From the IMG/VR virus record IMGVR_UViG_3300009180_000207, positions 1 through 24,771 of that record: a DNA stretch of 24,771 nucleotides. One strand, given 5' to 3'. This stretch comes from a virus. This document shows positions 1 through 8,233 of this stretch, piece by piece. A model generated the notes under the pieces. It saw only the letters and a list, made by a program, of their open reading frames with translations. It was not told where the DNA came from and made no database searches. Numbering within the stretch: the stretch's first letter is position 1; every line of letters starts with the position of its first letter. Both the position numbers and the translations under genes were made by a program.

Positions 1-427
1 CAATTGCACTATCAGCAACTTTTTCGGTGATAAGAGCTTCTTCATCAAGTTCCCGACAATGGATTTTGAGCTGTCGAATAGCCTCAAAATAAACTTTTAA
101 ATTTTCACAGATGTCATGCACCGCACGAGCTTGAAACTCCTCATAACTTAACTCTGGCTTGGCTTTTTTTGCCACAGGTTTTGAAACTTTGGTTGCTGCA
201 ACTGCTAGTGGTGCATCCTCAACTTGTTTAGTGCCGCCAAAAAGTCTAGCAATCCAGCCCCAGAGTCCCGTAACTGTTTCGTAAGTCTCTTTAACTTGCC
301 CAACAATACCTTCCACTTCAGACTTAGCATCATCAATAAATGCTTTACCTTCTGAGAGCATTTGACAGCCAGCGCGTATAGCACCGACTGCACTCTGTGC
401 CATAAGAAGGAGACTGATTGGGTCCAC
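1..427 (-). CDS. Unknown phage protein, 3' end beyond window (lysis-region neighbour)
   Basis: The frame is open for 142 codons to the left edge and no stop is seen, so the product is C-terminally incomplete here. I start it at GTG 427, one base after the stop of the small membrane protein upstream; the alternative is ATG 403 in the same frame, but that would remove the hydrophobic VDPISLLLMAQ opening and neither start has a good Shine-Dalgarno. The protein has a hydrophobic, small-residue N-terminus, an aromatic amphipathic patch (GLWGWIARLFGG, about residues 54-65), an Ala/Lys/Pro linker (about 71-91) and a charged helical C-terminal part. I do not recognise a catalytic motif. Its place just after a holin-like gene suggests a lysis or membrane-associated role, which is inference. 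Confidence 0.7.
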   Translation of the reverse strand, partial: MDPISLLLMAQSAVGAIRAGCQMLSEGKAFIDDAKSEVEGIVGQVKETYETVTGLWGWIARLFGGTKQVEDAPLAVAATKVSKPVAKKAKPELSYEEFQARAVHDICENLKVYFEAIRQLKIHCRELDEEALITEKVADSAI

Positions 428-428
428 A

Positions 429-608
429 TTACTTTGTGTGATTTATTAGCATAAAGACAGCGCCACCCATGCTCATAATCATTGCGCCAGCGCACGTAAT
501 CATGATGGTTTCCATGCGTTTTAACCTGGCGTTGATGATTTCATAACGCAAAGCACAAACTTCTTCATGCGTTGAAAGTCTTGCGTCAGTTGCGTCAATT
601 GTTGTCAT
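429..608 (-). CDS. Small membrane protein, XhlA/holin-like (59 aa)
   Basis: A 59-residue protein that starts at ATG 608, sharing one base with the TAA stop of the preceding gene (TAATG). Residues 1-33 are polar and helical (ARLSTHEEVCALRYEIINAR), and residues about 35-56 form one hydrophobic segment rich in Met, Gly and Ala (IMITCAGAMIMSMGGAVFML), followed by a short polar tail. This layout, a cytoplasmic heptad-like helix followed by one C-terminal membrane span, is that of the XhlA family of phage lysis-associated proteins, which cooperate with holins. It lies directly after the fibre genes, the usual position of lysis cassettes. Holin, holin accessory or another small membrane protein remain possible. 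Confidence 0.7.
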   Translation of the reverse strand: MTTIDATDARLSTHEEVCALRYEIINARLKRMETIMITCAGAMIMSMGGAVFMLINHTK

Positions 609-898
609 TACTCACCCCAAGGCAAACCAGTAGCCTTAACAGGATTGCGCTGTGCTTCAATCTGAGCAGTCAATGCAGCCTCAACTGTTGCCTCGCCTAG
701 CTTGTCTTTTACCCATGCAATCACTTGTGCTTCAGTCAGAGATGCAAAGGGTGTTGTAGGTGTACCGTCTTCGTAGTTGATAGTGCCGTAGGTGGATGCT
801 GAGAAGTCACCGTCTACCTTGGTGACGTTGTAATGCACAGTAGTGACAAAACCGTCAGAAGTGTTGCGGTCGAGTTGGTTGATAGTCCATGTAGTCAT
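608..898 (-). CDS. Conserved small phage protein downstream of the fibre (96 aa)
   Basis: A 96-residue protein opening MTTWTINQLDRNTSDGF. The first two thirds look like a beta sandwich or meander (TTVHYNVTKVDGDFSAS then TYGTINYED), and the last third is helical (LTEAQVIAWVKDKLGEATVEAALTAQIEAQ) ending in PWGE. I recognise this pattern as a small conserved protein found next to tail-fibre genes in many phages of environmental bacteria, but not its function. It follows the S74-type fibre with only three bases between and overlaps the holin-like gene by one base, so it is co-expressed with the fibre. A fibre-associated or assembly role is plausible from position only. Confidence 0.75.
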   Translation of the reverse strand: MTTWTINQLDRNTSDGFVTTVHYNVTKVDGDFSASTYGTINYEDGTPTTPFASLTEAQVIAWVKDKLGEATVEAALTAQIEAQRNPVKATGLPWGE

Positions 899-901
899 AT
901 A

Positions 902-2161
902 TTAGGCTTCCAATGCTGTGATACGGGCTGTAAGGGATGTAATGAGGGCTTGTTGTTCTTGGATGGCTTTGACAAGTGTTGGAATCAGTGTTTCGTGATT
1001 AATGTTCTTGTATTCAATGCCGTCACCACCAGCTTTTGATGTACTGACACATTCAGGAAATACTTGTTCAAATTCTTGGGCAATAAAACCAGCAGCGTTT
1101 TTCTTGTCTTGTCCTTTTCCTTCTTTCCAATCAAAACGTCGAGGTTTAAGGGCCATGATTGAATCAAGACCTGTGTCAATGTCACGTACATTTTCTTTTA
1201 AACGCTCGTCTGAAATTGCAGTAATAACAATACTTGTAGCATGAACAGTACCACTGTAATCTACATAGAAACGATAGGCGGATGCTGATGTTGAATATAA
1301 AACATACGAGGCGTATGTATTTGTAGAAGATGCAGCAGAACATTGAATAAAAGGAACATTAGTTGCACTACCATTTACACCAGAAACAACAATTCCTGGC
1401 GTTGTTGCAACAGTAGTTGTAGTCCCCACCAGCAAGTTACCACTAGCATCAAGCGTCATTGCTTGGGTGAAGGTGATGGCGTTACCTGCTGTGCCTGATG
1501 CTGCGTTGAACCATTGGTGTTGTCCTGCACCTTGTCCGTAATATGAAGCGTAACCAGTTGCTTTGTAAATGCTGTTTGTGCCGTTGTAGTAAGCGTTGTA
1601 GTAAACAGAAGTTCCATAACTTGCGGATACACCACCAACAATAGAGCCGTTTCCTACATCAATGCCTTTCAAATTTGACCACAAAGCACTAGGAGTAACA
1701 CCCACACCTACGTTTTGTGAGCTGTCAATAGTGACTGCGTTAGTTCCGTTTGTAGAAAATCCAAGCGTGTTAGCCGCAGGAAGATACATCCCGTTGCCTG
1801 TTACGCTTGTACCCGTAGGGATTAGCTTAGTTCCCGTAATAGTGCTAGAGCCTGTGATAGCACCCGTGACGCCCAACGTAGTCCCAATGTTGGCTGCTTT
1901 AGCAACACCAAGACCGCCATCAGTAATGATTGAGCCTGAAGTAGACGTAGTGGAATCTGTAGTAAGCGTAGACCGCAAACCAGCCGCAAAAGGAATCTGA
2001 GCCGTTGTAGCTGTTTGACCGTCTTTTGTAATAGCGGTAGTCAGTCCTGTTGCTAAGTCAGCAGTAAGCGCATTAAACGCCGATGCTGTGATGACCGTAC
2101 CCGCTACAACTGGTTGACCAGAAGTGTTGATTTGAAAAACGCCAGAGCCGTTGTAACTCAT
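902..2161 (-). CDS. Tail fibre/spike protein with C-terminal S74 self-cleaving chaperone
   Basis: A 419-residue receptor-binding type protein. Residues 1-15 resemble the short virion-attachment start of environmental phage fibres (MSYNGSGVFQINTSGQP). Residues about 16-310 are Gly/Ser/Thr/Asn-rich beta repeats (for example GSIITDGGLGVAKAANIGTT and NAVTIDSSQNVGVG). The C-terminal 103 residues are a Peptidase_S74 intramolecular chaperone: SDERLKENV begins at Ser317, with Lys322 five residues later as in the endosialidase Ser/Lys dyad, followed by LKPRRFDWKEG, AAGFIAQEFEQVFPE and a trimeric coiled coil (LVKAIQEQQALITSLTARITALEA, split here only in meaning). In this family the chaperone drives trimer folding and then cuts itself off just before the Ser. 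AAGGAC lies seven bases upstream of the ATG. Fibre or spike enzyme activity cannot be told by eye. Confidence 0.88.
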   Translation of the reverse strand: MSYNGSGVFQINTSGQPVVAGTVITASAFNALTADLATGLTTAITKDGQTATTAQIPFAAGLRSTLTTDSTTSTSGSIITDGGLGVAKAANIGTTLGVTGAITGSSTITGTKLIPTGTSVTGNGMYLPAANTLGFSTNGTNAVTIDSSQNVGVGVTPSALWSNLKGIDVGNGSIVGGVSASYGTSVYYNAYYNGTNSIYKATGYASYYGQGAGQHQWFNAASGTAGNAITFTQAMTLDASGNLLVGTTTTVATTPGIVVSGVNGSATNVPFIQCSAASSTNTYASYVLYSTSASAYRFYVDYSGTVHATSIVITAISDERLKENVRDIDTGLDSIMALKPRRFDWKEGKGQDKKNAAGFIAQEFEQVFPECVSTSKAGGDGIEYKNINHETLIPTLVKAIQEQQALITSLTARITALEA

Positions 2162-2170
2162 GATTAGTCC

Positions 2171-4000
2171 TTATTTTGTCAATGCTTTTGTCAAAGCATC
2201 ATAGTTGACTGCTTCGTTTATTTGTTTGTTTAGCGCGCTTGTTTCTGCCATTTCTGACGCTGTTTTGGCTAAAGGAAAATTCATTTTTGCCAACTTGTCT
2301 AAGCCTCTCAACACAACATTACCTGTGTTGGAATAGTTGACAGCACCTTCAGGCTTAATCACAGCGTCTTTGATTGCGTCACGCAACTCAACCAATGTTT
2401 CTCGACCCTGTTTGCCAAACATATACGTTAATTTATCTTCACGATCTAGAGTTTCAATTGCCGAGTTCAGCTTAGCAAAAGACAACTTACCGCTTGAGTT
2501 TTTAGTTAGCTGATCTTTAAGATATTGAATGGTTTGACCTTGTAGTTCTGCATAAGCCTGTCTACCTTCTGCGCCGCCTTTCTTCAAGAGCTTAGTAACA
2601 GTCCTCATTTCCTCTAAAGAACCATCCAAAACGATGTGGCTAAACACATCATCTAGCGCAACGGCTCGATCTGCATACCCGCCGCGAGTGCCAAGAAGTT
2701 TAGCCACCCGATATGTGTTTTCAAAGTCGTTAGCCAACTCTTTACGTTGTGTTCTAGCAGCACGATAAAGATCACCGCCAGCACCCTCAGTCATGTCATT
2801 GATCACGCCTTTGACGCGACCCATATAAACCGCTGATTGTTCGCCAGGCTTAGAAAGACTACCCGCAGCTTGGTACAAGTTTTCTATGTCATCAATCGTG
2901 ATTTGCCCACCCGTAGACTTCTTTAGAGCATCTAACTTGGCTGCAATTGTTTGGATTTGAGGAACAGAAATTCCCTCTGGTGCGTTATCTGCCAACCATT
3001 TTTCTAATGGCGCAGTATCAACCACTTGTTTGGTTTCTCCCGCTTCCCTTGCGGCTTGGTACGCTTGATCTACTTTGAGTTTTTTGTCATCAAATTGCTT
3101 GACCACATTTTTGTCAACCAAAGAGCCAATTTTTCTATAGGCATCAGGGTCTGCATACTCTGCACCAGTTTGATTAGACAATTGCTCAAAACGCCGCAAA
3201 ATATCGCCTTTTTGACCTTCCTTAAACTGAATCAAGGCTTTGGCAAGTTCTGGCTTTTCTTTGGCAATGTCAGACTCAAATTGCAATTGACCTAAATCGC
3301 CTGTTTGTTCGCCTTTGGTTAAACGTATTTTTTGTTCATTAGCTCTAGTCTGACGGGCTAACGACTCATCCACAGAAGCAGCACCCATGCCCTGCATCTT
3401 TGGTTCTGGCGCTCTTAGCAATGCAGCCATTTTTTGAGCCGTTGGAGAGGCTTGAGCAACAATAGAAGTTGCTTGTCGTACAGCAGGGCCTGTAAGGGTA
3501 GAAAGTGCCGTTCCTGCGCTTGTTAAAGGCGTTGGAGGCACAGAGCCTAAAACCTTTGCCATTGTGTCAACAACCTCTGGCCCTGTTTCTGTTCGTGGTT
3601 GATAGAACTGCCGATTAACCATTTGCGCGGCTTCTTCGCCCGCTTGACGACCTTGTGGAGTGCCATAACCACCCACAGCTTCGCCGTACATCCGAGCAAT
3701 AGGATTAGCTACTAAGCGACCAATGTTGCCAGCGACAATTGCAGGGGCTTCAACATAACCCATGATCTTGTCTTGCATTGTTGGTTCTGGACGGGCTTGC
3801 GATGTGCTTACTTGTCCAGGTATTTGATTTACCATTTGTTGAGGCGCAACCATAGATGCAGAAGTCAGACCAACTTGTTTATAAAACTGGTCTTTTGGTA
3901 TGTCAGCATAGAATTTTTTATGCAAAGCATCTGCCAATGCCGCATCAGGCATATCGCTGTATTGAGGATACTGACTGCGAACTTCTGCTAGTGTTGCCAT
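2171..4000 (-). CDS. Putative internal virion/ejection protein (609 aa)
   Basis: A large, mostly helical protein. The N-terminus (VRSQYPQYSDMPDAALADAL then HKKFYADIPKDQFYKQVGL, residues about 7-45) is a short helical module that I have seen at the start of many phage ejection-type and internal virion proteins. A Gly/Ala/Pro-rich stretch follows (about residues 85-180, including VANPIARMYGEAVGGYGTP), possibly membrane-interactive, then long charged helices to the end. It is the third of three consecutive helical proteins between the gp10-like gene and the fibre, matching the P22 gp7-gp20-gp16 arrangement of proteins injected with DNA. The start overlaps the previous stop by one base. I see no lysozyme or transglycosylase motif. 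The ejection role is inferred from position and composition. Confidence 0.72.
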   Translation of the reverse strand: MATLAEVRSQYPQYSDMPDAALADALHKKFYADIPKDQFYKQVGLTSASMVAPQQMVNQIPGQVSTSQARPEPTMQDKIMGYVEAPAIVAGNIGRLVANPIARMYGEAVGGYGTPQGRQAGEEAAQMVNRQFYQPRTETGPEVVDTMAKVLGSVPPTPLTSAGTALSTLTGPAVRQATSIVAQASPTAQKMAALLRAPEPKMQGMGAASVDESLARQTRANEQKIRLTKGEQTGDLGQLQFESDIAKEKPELAKALIQFKEGQKGDILRRFEQLSNQTGAEYADPDAYRKIGSLVDKNVVKQFDDKKLKVDQAYQAAREAGETKQVVDTAPLEKWLADNAPEGISVPQIQTIAAKLDALKKSTGGQITIDDIENLYQAAGSLSKPGEQSAVYMGRVKGVINDMTEGAGGDLYRAARTQRKELANDFENTYRVAKLLGTRGGYADRAVALDDVFSHIVLDGSLEEMRTVTKLLKKGGAEGRQAYAELQGQTIQYLKDQLTKNSSGKLSFAKLNSAIETLDREDKLTYMFGKQGRETLVELRDAIKDAVIKPEGAVNYSNTGNVVLRGLDKLAKMNFPLAKTASEMAETSALNKQINEAVNYDALTKALTK

Positions 4001-5400
4001 TATCTTATTCCTAGTGGGTCAGCTTGTGGGGCAATGTTTCGCGCGCCTTGAGGCCCTGCTTGAATGCCCATAGCTTTAATCGCCAATTCTCTAGCATCTT
4101 GCTTTTGCTTGATAACTTGAGCCGTGTCACCCGCTTGTGGAAAATATTTCTTTTCCTCATTAGCAAATTCAGACGCGCCAATAGCAGCACCCGATTCTTT
4201 GCGTAAGACTGCCGTAATGAAGTTTCTACGGGCTTGGTCAACTTGTTGTTGCTCAGAACTTGGGCCACCCAAAAAGGTTGGCAATGGGTTAATTAGCGCA
4301 TTTGTGGCCTCTTGAAGTTTGTCACCAATAAAAGGAGTCAAACCGACTGTTCCACCAATTGCAGAACGAACTATGCCAGTATTGGTAACGCCTTTCTTTT
4401 CCAAATCTGTCAGTAACTTGTTGGCTTCTGCCATTCTCATGCCGTAAGCCGTAGCGTTACCTTGCGATTCAGTCAAAGGTTTCGGCACAATTTGTTCAAG
4501 TGCAACCGCTTTAGCCACTTCTTGTTGTGCTTTTGGTGACAAGCCCGACAAAGGCGTGTAGCCTGTCTGAGCCGTTGGCATAGCTGGATTAACCGCATTA
4601 GGCGCAGCAGAAACATTGGGCGCAGCAGGGGCAGCAATAGGTTGAGGTGCTCGACCACCCGCTTGCATTCCAGTATCAAAGAATAGTTGTTGCGCGCTAA
4701 TTCCAATTCTTGCCGCTTCATTAGCAAGTGTGGCTTTTTGACTTGCCGACAATTGGTTAAATGCGCGATCTGCTTGCTCTTTATCTTGTGCAAGTTTAGC
4801 CGCAGTATCAACGCTAATAGACTCAGTAACAGGGCCAAGATCAACGCGCTTGCCTGTTTCTGTAAGACCAATGCGGTGAGTTTTACCGTCCACCAATTCA
4901 ACTTTAAAGTCTTTGATCTTGTCTTGAGCAAACATCTGAGACAACATAGCACCACCCGCACCTTGCAAGGTCGGATTCTGTGAGCCAAGGGCAAGTGCCA
5001 TAGCTTTTTGTCTGTCAGGGGCTTGTGCTGGTTGGATATACCCACCCATTTCGCCTTCTGGAGACACGCCTTGCGGTGCGCCTTGCGGTGCAGGGCCAGC
5101 CAATTCCCTTGCTGGAGTGCCTTGCATTGCGCCTAAAAAACTCTGCAAGTCTGCTTGGTTTTGTCCTTGGTACTTTTCAGCCAAGTCTTTATATTCTTGC
5201 AACGCGCCTTTTTCCTCTTTGCCAGCCATGTAGCCTTGGAGGATTTTGGCAAGGCCGCCGTAATGACTAGCTCTAACGCCTGCTTGTTGTGGCAATTCCA
5301 TAGGCTGCATGGCCTGTTGACTCAACAATTGAGCCATTTGCAATCTGCGCTGAACTGCCGCAGTTTCTGGGGCGTATGGACTTAAATTAACTTCAGGCAT
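4000..5400 (-). CDS. Putative internal virion/ejection protein (466 aa)
   Basis: A Gln/Ala-rich helical protein with low-complexity Pro/Gly/Ala sections (PAPQGAPQGVSPEGEMGGY near residues 103-121, and APQPIAAPAAPNVSAAPNA near 251-269). The C-terminal third is better ordered: NPLPTFLGGPSSEQQQVDQA, then RRNFITAVLRKESGAAIGAS and EFANEEKKYFPQAGDTAQVI. This end is a pattern I associate with conserved phage structural proteins of ejection clusters. The middle of the trio 361-466-609 aa corresponds in position to P22 gp20. The start is ATG 5400, with AAGGAAC eight bases or so upstream. It ends in TAATG shared with the next gene. Function is inferred, not seen. Confidence 0.72.
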   Translation of the reverse strand: MPEVNLSPYAPETAAVQRRLQMAQLLSQQAMQPMELPQQAGVRASHYGGLAKILQGYMAGKEEKGALQEYKDLAEKYQGQNQADLQSFLGAMQGTPARELAGPAPQGAPQGVSPEGEMGGYIQPAQAPDRQKAMALALGSQNPTLQGAGGAMLSQMFAQDKIKDFKVELVDGKTHRIGLTETGKRVDLGPVTESISVDTAAKLAQDKEQADRAFNQLSASQKATLANEAARIGISAQQLFFDTGMQAGGRAPQPIAAPAAPNVSAAPNAVNPAMPTAQTGYTPLSGLSPKAQQEVAKAVALEQIVPKPLTESQGNATAYGMRMAEANKLLTDLEKKGVTNTGIVRSAIGGTVGLTPFIGDKLQEATNALINPLPTFLGGPSSEQQQVDQARRNFITAVLRKESGAAIGASEFANEEKKYFPQAGDTAQVIKQKQDARELAIKAMGIQAGPQGARNIAPQADPLGIR

Positions 5401-5409
5401 TTTTGTTCC

Positions 5410-6495
5410 TTATGCAAAGGCTTTAGCGCTAGCACCACCCAAACTATACAGACCAGCCAAATTCTGGTTGTAAGTGCCAGTTTGTTGGTTATACAAGTTT
5501 TGATTAAATGCGCCTTGTTGAGCCGTAGCGTTAGCAATCGGTGCAGCAGCCACGTTTGCGCCTGTGTACTGTTGGAATTGAGGATTTTGAATCTGTGAAC
5601 CACTCATCAGCGCGTTGATCTCATTGAGAGGCAATTGACGTTGAGTAATTGCTTGTGCCAAAGCCTGTTGTTGGGCAGTGTTACCAAATTGAGCCGCTTG
5701 TTGGTTTTGGTTAAAGTTTTGTGCAATAGCAGCGTTTCCTGCTTGCTGATTTGCTAAGTTAGCGTTAAATCCTGCAAGTCTGGATTCGTTTCCAAACTGA
5801 CCAGTAGTCAATGCTTGACCGTAGCCCTGAGCATTTGCGCTCATATCTAAGCCTAAACCTTGCAAAACAGCTTGTGTGCGTTGATCGTTTTCTTGTTGAG
5901 CCAACAATGTAGCCGCGTTGTCGTAGGCTTCAGTGCCAGGGCGCAAACCTTGGTTAATCAACTGCGTTTCTGTGCTTACTCTGTTTCTTTGCAATTGAGG
6001 CTCTAGGCGAGACATGATTGCTTCTTGTGCCGTTGTGCCTGCGTTTATAGGCATTTGAGCAACATTGCTAGTGTCAAGCGTATACGATAGATTTGGCCCT
6101 GCCACACCACCTTGTGCTTGTCCAACAGGGGCAAGTGAAGTCTGAACCGATGGCCCACCAAACGAAAAGGGCGTGTTAAACACCTCACCAGCATTAGTTA
6201 CGCCCTTGTTACCTAACTGAGCCAATCCATACTGACCTTGTTGTTGTTCGTTTAACGTCTTTTGCGCTTCAGGCGTTAGCGTTTGCGTAATGGTTGGCGT
6301 GTCACCATCGTAAGTAACCGTTTGATTACCGTAAGGGGAAAAGATGTTGGGATTAGATAACTTTGCCGTAGCCCTTGCCGCTTCTAAGTTAGCTACGCCT
6401 TGCTCTTTAGCCGCGCCCGTGTAGTCAGGGGCGGCAGGCGCCGCAGGCGGTGAGCCAAACAAAAGGTTAGTAAGTCCACCAAATAATCCAGCCAT
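5410..6495 (-). CDS. Putative internal virion/ejection protein, Gln/Asn-rich (361 aa)
   Basis: The N-terminus MAGLFGGLTNLLFGSPPAA is glycine-rich and hydrophobic, like the membrane-active starts of phage DNA-transfer proteins. The centre (about residues 160-240) is helical, with LEPQLQRNRVSTETQLINQG and LRPGTEAYDNAATLLAQQEN, a pattern common in these proteins. The last 130 residues are very rich in Gln and Asn (AIAQNFNQNQQAAQFGNTAQ). It follows the gp10-like gene and precedes two more helical proteins, the position of P22 gp7. The Shine-Dalgarno AAGGGGAT stands just upstream of the ATG. The ejection role is inference from composition and position; a scaffold-like or other internal protein is an alternative. 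Confidence 0.7.
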   Translation of the reverse strand: MAGLFGGLTNLLFGSPPAAPAAPDYTGAAKEQGVANLEAARATAKLSNPNIFSPYGNQTVTYDGDTPTITQTLTPEAQKTLNEQQQGQYGLAQLGNKGVTNAGEVFNTPFSFGGPSVQTSLAPVGQAQGGVAGPNLSYTLDTSNVAQMPINAGTTAQEAIMSRLEPQLQRNRVSTETQLINQGLRPGTEAYDNAATLLAQQENDQRTQAVLQGLGLDMSANAQGYGQALTTGQFGNESRLAGFNANLANQQAGNAAIAQNFNQNQQAAQFGNTAQQQALAQAITQRQLPLNEINALMSGSQIQNPQFQQYTGANVAAAPIANATAQQGAFNQNLYNQQTGTYNQNLAGLYSLGGASAKAFA

Positions 6496-6505
6496 ATCTA
6501 TCCCC

Positions 6506-8062
6506 TTAAAGAGTACCGCCGCCAGCGAAAACTAGATCGCTTGCAACCCATTGCAATTGTATTCCTTGGCTTGCACTTTTAATCAGCGGTGCAAACGAAT
6601 AACCGATTTCTGTGACCCCTTGCCATTGAGCGTTAGGTACTAATCCATCGCCCCAAATGCCTGTGTCCCAAAGTGAAGTGTTCCAAACGGCATAAGTCTC
6701 AACCGTGAAATCTAAAGGCACACTTTGATCTAATGTGTTGTAGTCCACATTGACGTTGCCATAGATTTCAGGGACTCCGCTTGTAAACAAGTGATAGCGA
6801 ATCATCTCGCATTGTTTCTGATTGGCTTTGCCATACGTCTGAAAAGACTGCAAGCCAAACGATTGAATCGCTGACCCGTTGTCAGAGTTTGTATTCCAAG
6901 CCTGACCAACAAAACCATTACCACCAAAATAAGGGTTGTCTTGATACAAGACCCAACAGTTAGCCTCCCAACCCGTAAAGTTGCACCAAGACTTAGTGAT
7001 GTTGTTCATCACATACTGCTGTTGGTTCAAGTTTTCTTGAACTGGTACGTTCATGATCAACTGATTTTCTTTCGGAAAATACAGCAAACACCAACCAAAG
7101 TTGTTTGAGTAGCTAGAAATAGCCGAACTCATTGCGTATTGGATTTTATTAGTGATCGAGACTCTTGGGTCTAATCGACTACTTTGGAGTGCGCCAGACA
7201 TAGGCACAACACCGTCCTGAGTAATGATTAAAAGGTCACCACCAAACTTAACCCAACATCTCGCACCAATAGGCGCTCCAACTGTATAAACACCGATTAA
7301 AGAGATTCCTGTGGGTGTTGTGGGGTCTGTTAGCCTCCAAACCAATACTTCGCCCTTAGACGTAATAAACGCCAAGTAATCGTCCATGCCGTAACCAGCA
7401 TCTAACGTCCAAGTCATCCCTGCTACTAGATAGCCACCCATTTGGACAAGGGAAGACATATCCAAAGCAGTCGCCGCGCCAGCAATGGCGTTAATCGGCA
7501 AGTACCAGGCTTTCAAACTTTGTTTTTGAATCAACCAAATGCGGTTTTTAAACAGGTTGATGTTTGTGCAGTTTGCCGTGTTTACGCCAGTAATGTCATA
7601 TCCCGCACCGTCACCATCTGCGTGCCATGCCGACCCGTCATAGCTTCTGAGCTTGTCAGCGCCGTTGACCATCATCAAATAAGAGCCGCCCGTGTTTGTG
7701 AAGTTTACGTTTTGCCACCGAGCGTTTGTCAAGCCTGAAAGGTCAGCCGCACCCACTGCGCCTGCTGACGTTACGTTATAAACCTTAGTGCCAACCGCAG
7801 CAAACAGTTTGTCTTGCGTTCCAGAGGAATAAGCCATTACGCTTTCAACTTGGCCCGTCATGCCCGTGGCGTGTTGGGTATAGCCGTTTCTCAAAATAAC
7901 CGAGTTTGTGCCAGGCCACCAATTCTGAAGCGTAACCGCATCTTCAACAGCCATAGAACCAAGAGAATCTCTGGCATTCCAACCGCCAATAGGCGCAGGA
8001 ATAGTCACCACAGACGATGTTTGCGTCTTTAGCTTGGCGTATTTTGAATATTGTTTAAGCAT
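6506..8062 (-). CDS. Putative P22 gp10-like tail accessory/DNA-stabilisation protein
   Basis: A 518-residue beta-rich protein. It begins with IPAPIGGWNARDSLGSMAVE and TLQNWWPGTNSVILRNGYTQ (about residues 22-65), then repeated blade-like segments: DKLFAAVGTKVYNVTSAGA, LMMVNGADKLRSYDGSAWH, INLFKNRIWLIQKQS, YLAFITSKGEVLVWRL and DLLIITQDGVVPMSG. Such recurring short beta strands with Gly turns suggest a beta propeller. P22 gp10 (472 aa) is the tail factor that closes the portal channel after packaging, and this gene has the same position, after the adaptor and before the ejection proteins. The ATG directly abuts the previous TAG stop, so translation is likely coupled. The assignment rests on order and architecture, not on a clear signature. 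Confidence 0.65.
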   Translation of the reverse strand: MLKQYSKYAKLKTQTSSVVTIPAPIGGWNARDSLGSMAVEDAVTLQNWWPGTNSVILRNGYTQHATGMTGQVESVMAYSSGTQDKLFAAVGTKVYNVTSAGAVGAADLSGLTNARWQNVNFTNTGGSYLMMVNGADKLRSYDGSAWHADGDGAGYDITGVNTANCTNINLFKNRIWLIQKQSLKAWYLPINAIAGAATALDMSSLVQMGGYLVAGMTWTLDAGYGMDDYLAFITSKGEVLVWRLTDPTTPTGISLIGVYTVGAPIGARCWVKFGGDLLIITQDGVVPMSGALQSSRLDPRVSITNKIQYAMSSAISSYSNNFGWCLLYFPKENQLIMNVPVQENLNQQQYVMNNITKSWCNFTGWEANCWVLYQDNPYFGGNGFVGQAWNTNSDNGSAIQSFGLQSFQTYGKANQKQCEMIRYHLFTSGVPEIYGNVNVDYNTLDQSVPLDFTVETYAVWNTSLWDTGIWGDGLVPNAQWQGVTEIGYSFAPLIKSASQGIQLQWVASDLVFAGGGTL

Positions 8063-8224
8063 CTACTTGCTTTTCTTTTCGGGCTTTGCTGTTTTAGCAG
8101 ATTCCTTAAAGGCTTTGGCAGTAGGTGCGCCTTCTGTGCCAGGCTTACGCATCTTCTCGCCAGACCCTGCGGCTATTCTTTCTCTCTTTGCCTGAATGTT
8201 GGCATACAAACCATCTAATTTCAT
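8063..8224 (-). CDS. Conserved tiny phage protein (53 aa)
   Basis: A 53-residue basic protein, MKLDGLYANIQAKRERIAAG followed by SGEKMRKPGTEGAPTAKAFK and a Lys-rich tail ending KPEKKSK. It has a perfect AAGGAG Shine-Dalgarno six bases before ATG 8224 and its stop directly abuts the start of the gp10-like gene, so it is a real gene despite its size. I recognise the central YANIxAKRERIxxGSGEKMR pattern as widespread in short-tailed phages at this same place between adaptor and tail factor genes, but know of no function. The Arg/Lys-rich composition suggests binding to nucleic acid or to an acidic virion surface; this is inference. Confidence 0.85.
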   Translation of the reverse strand: MKLDGLYANIQAKRERIAAGSGEKMRKPGTEGAPTAKAFKESAKTAKPEKKSK

Positions 8225-8233
8225 AACATCTCC

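Noticed and set aside
205-495. 96-codon minus-strand frame spanning the holin-like gene and its neighbour
   Set aside because: It overlaps two better frames with protein-like composition, has an abnormal Trp/Arg/Ser mix and no Shine-Dalgarno.
4473-5045. 190-codon minus-strand frame inside the 466-aa gene
   Set aside because: Leu/Lys/Arg-rich shadow of the Gln/Ala-rich gene in another frame; no start signal.
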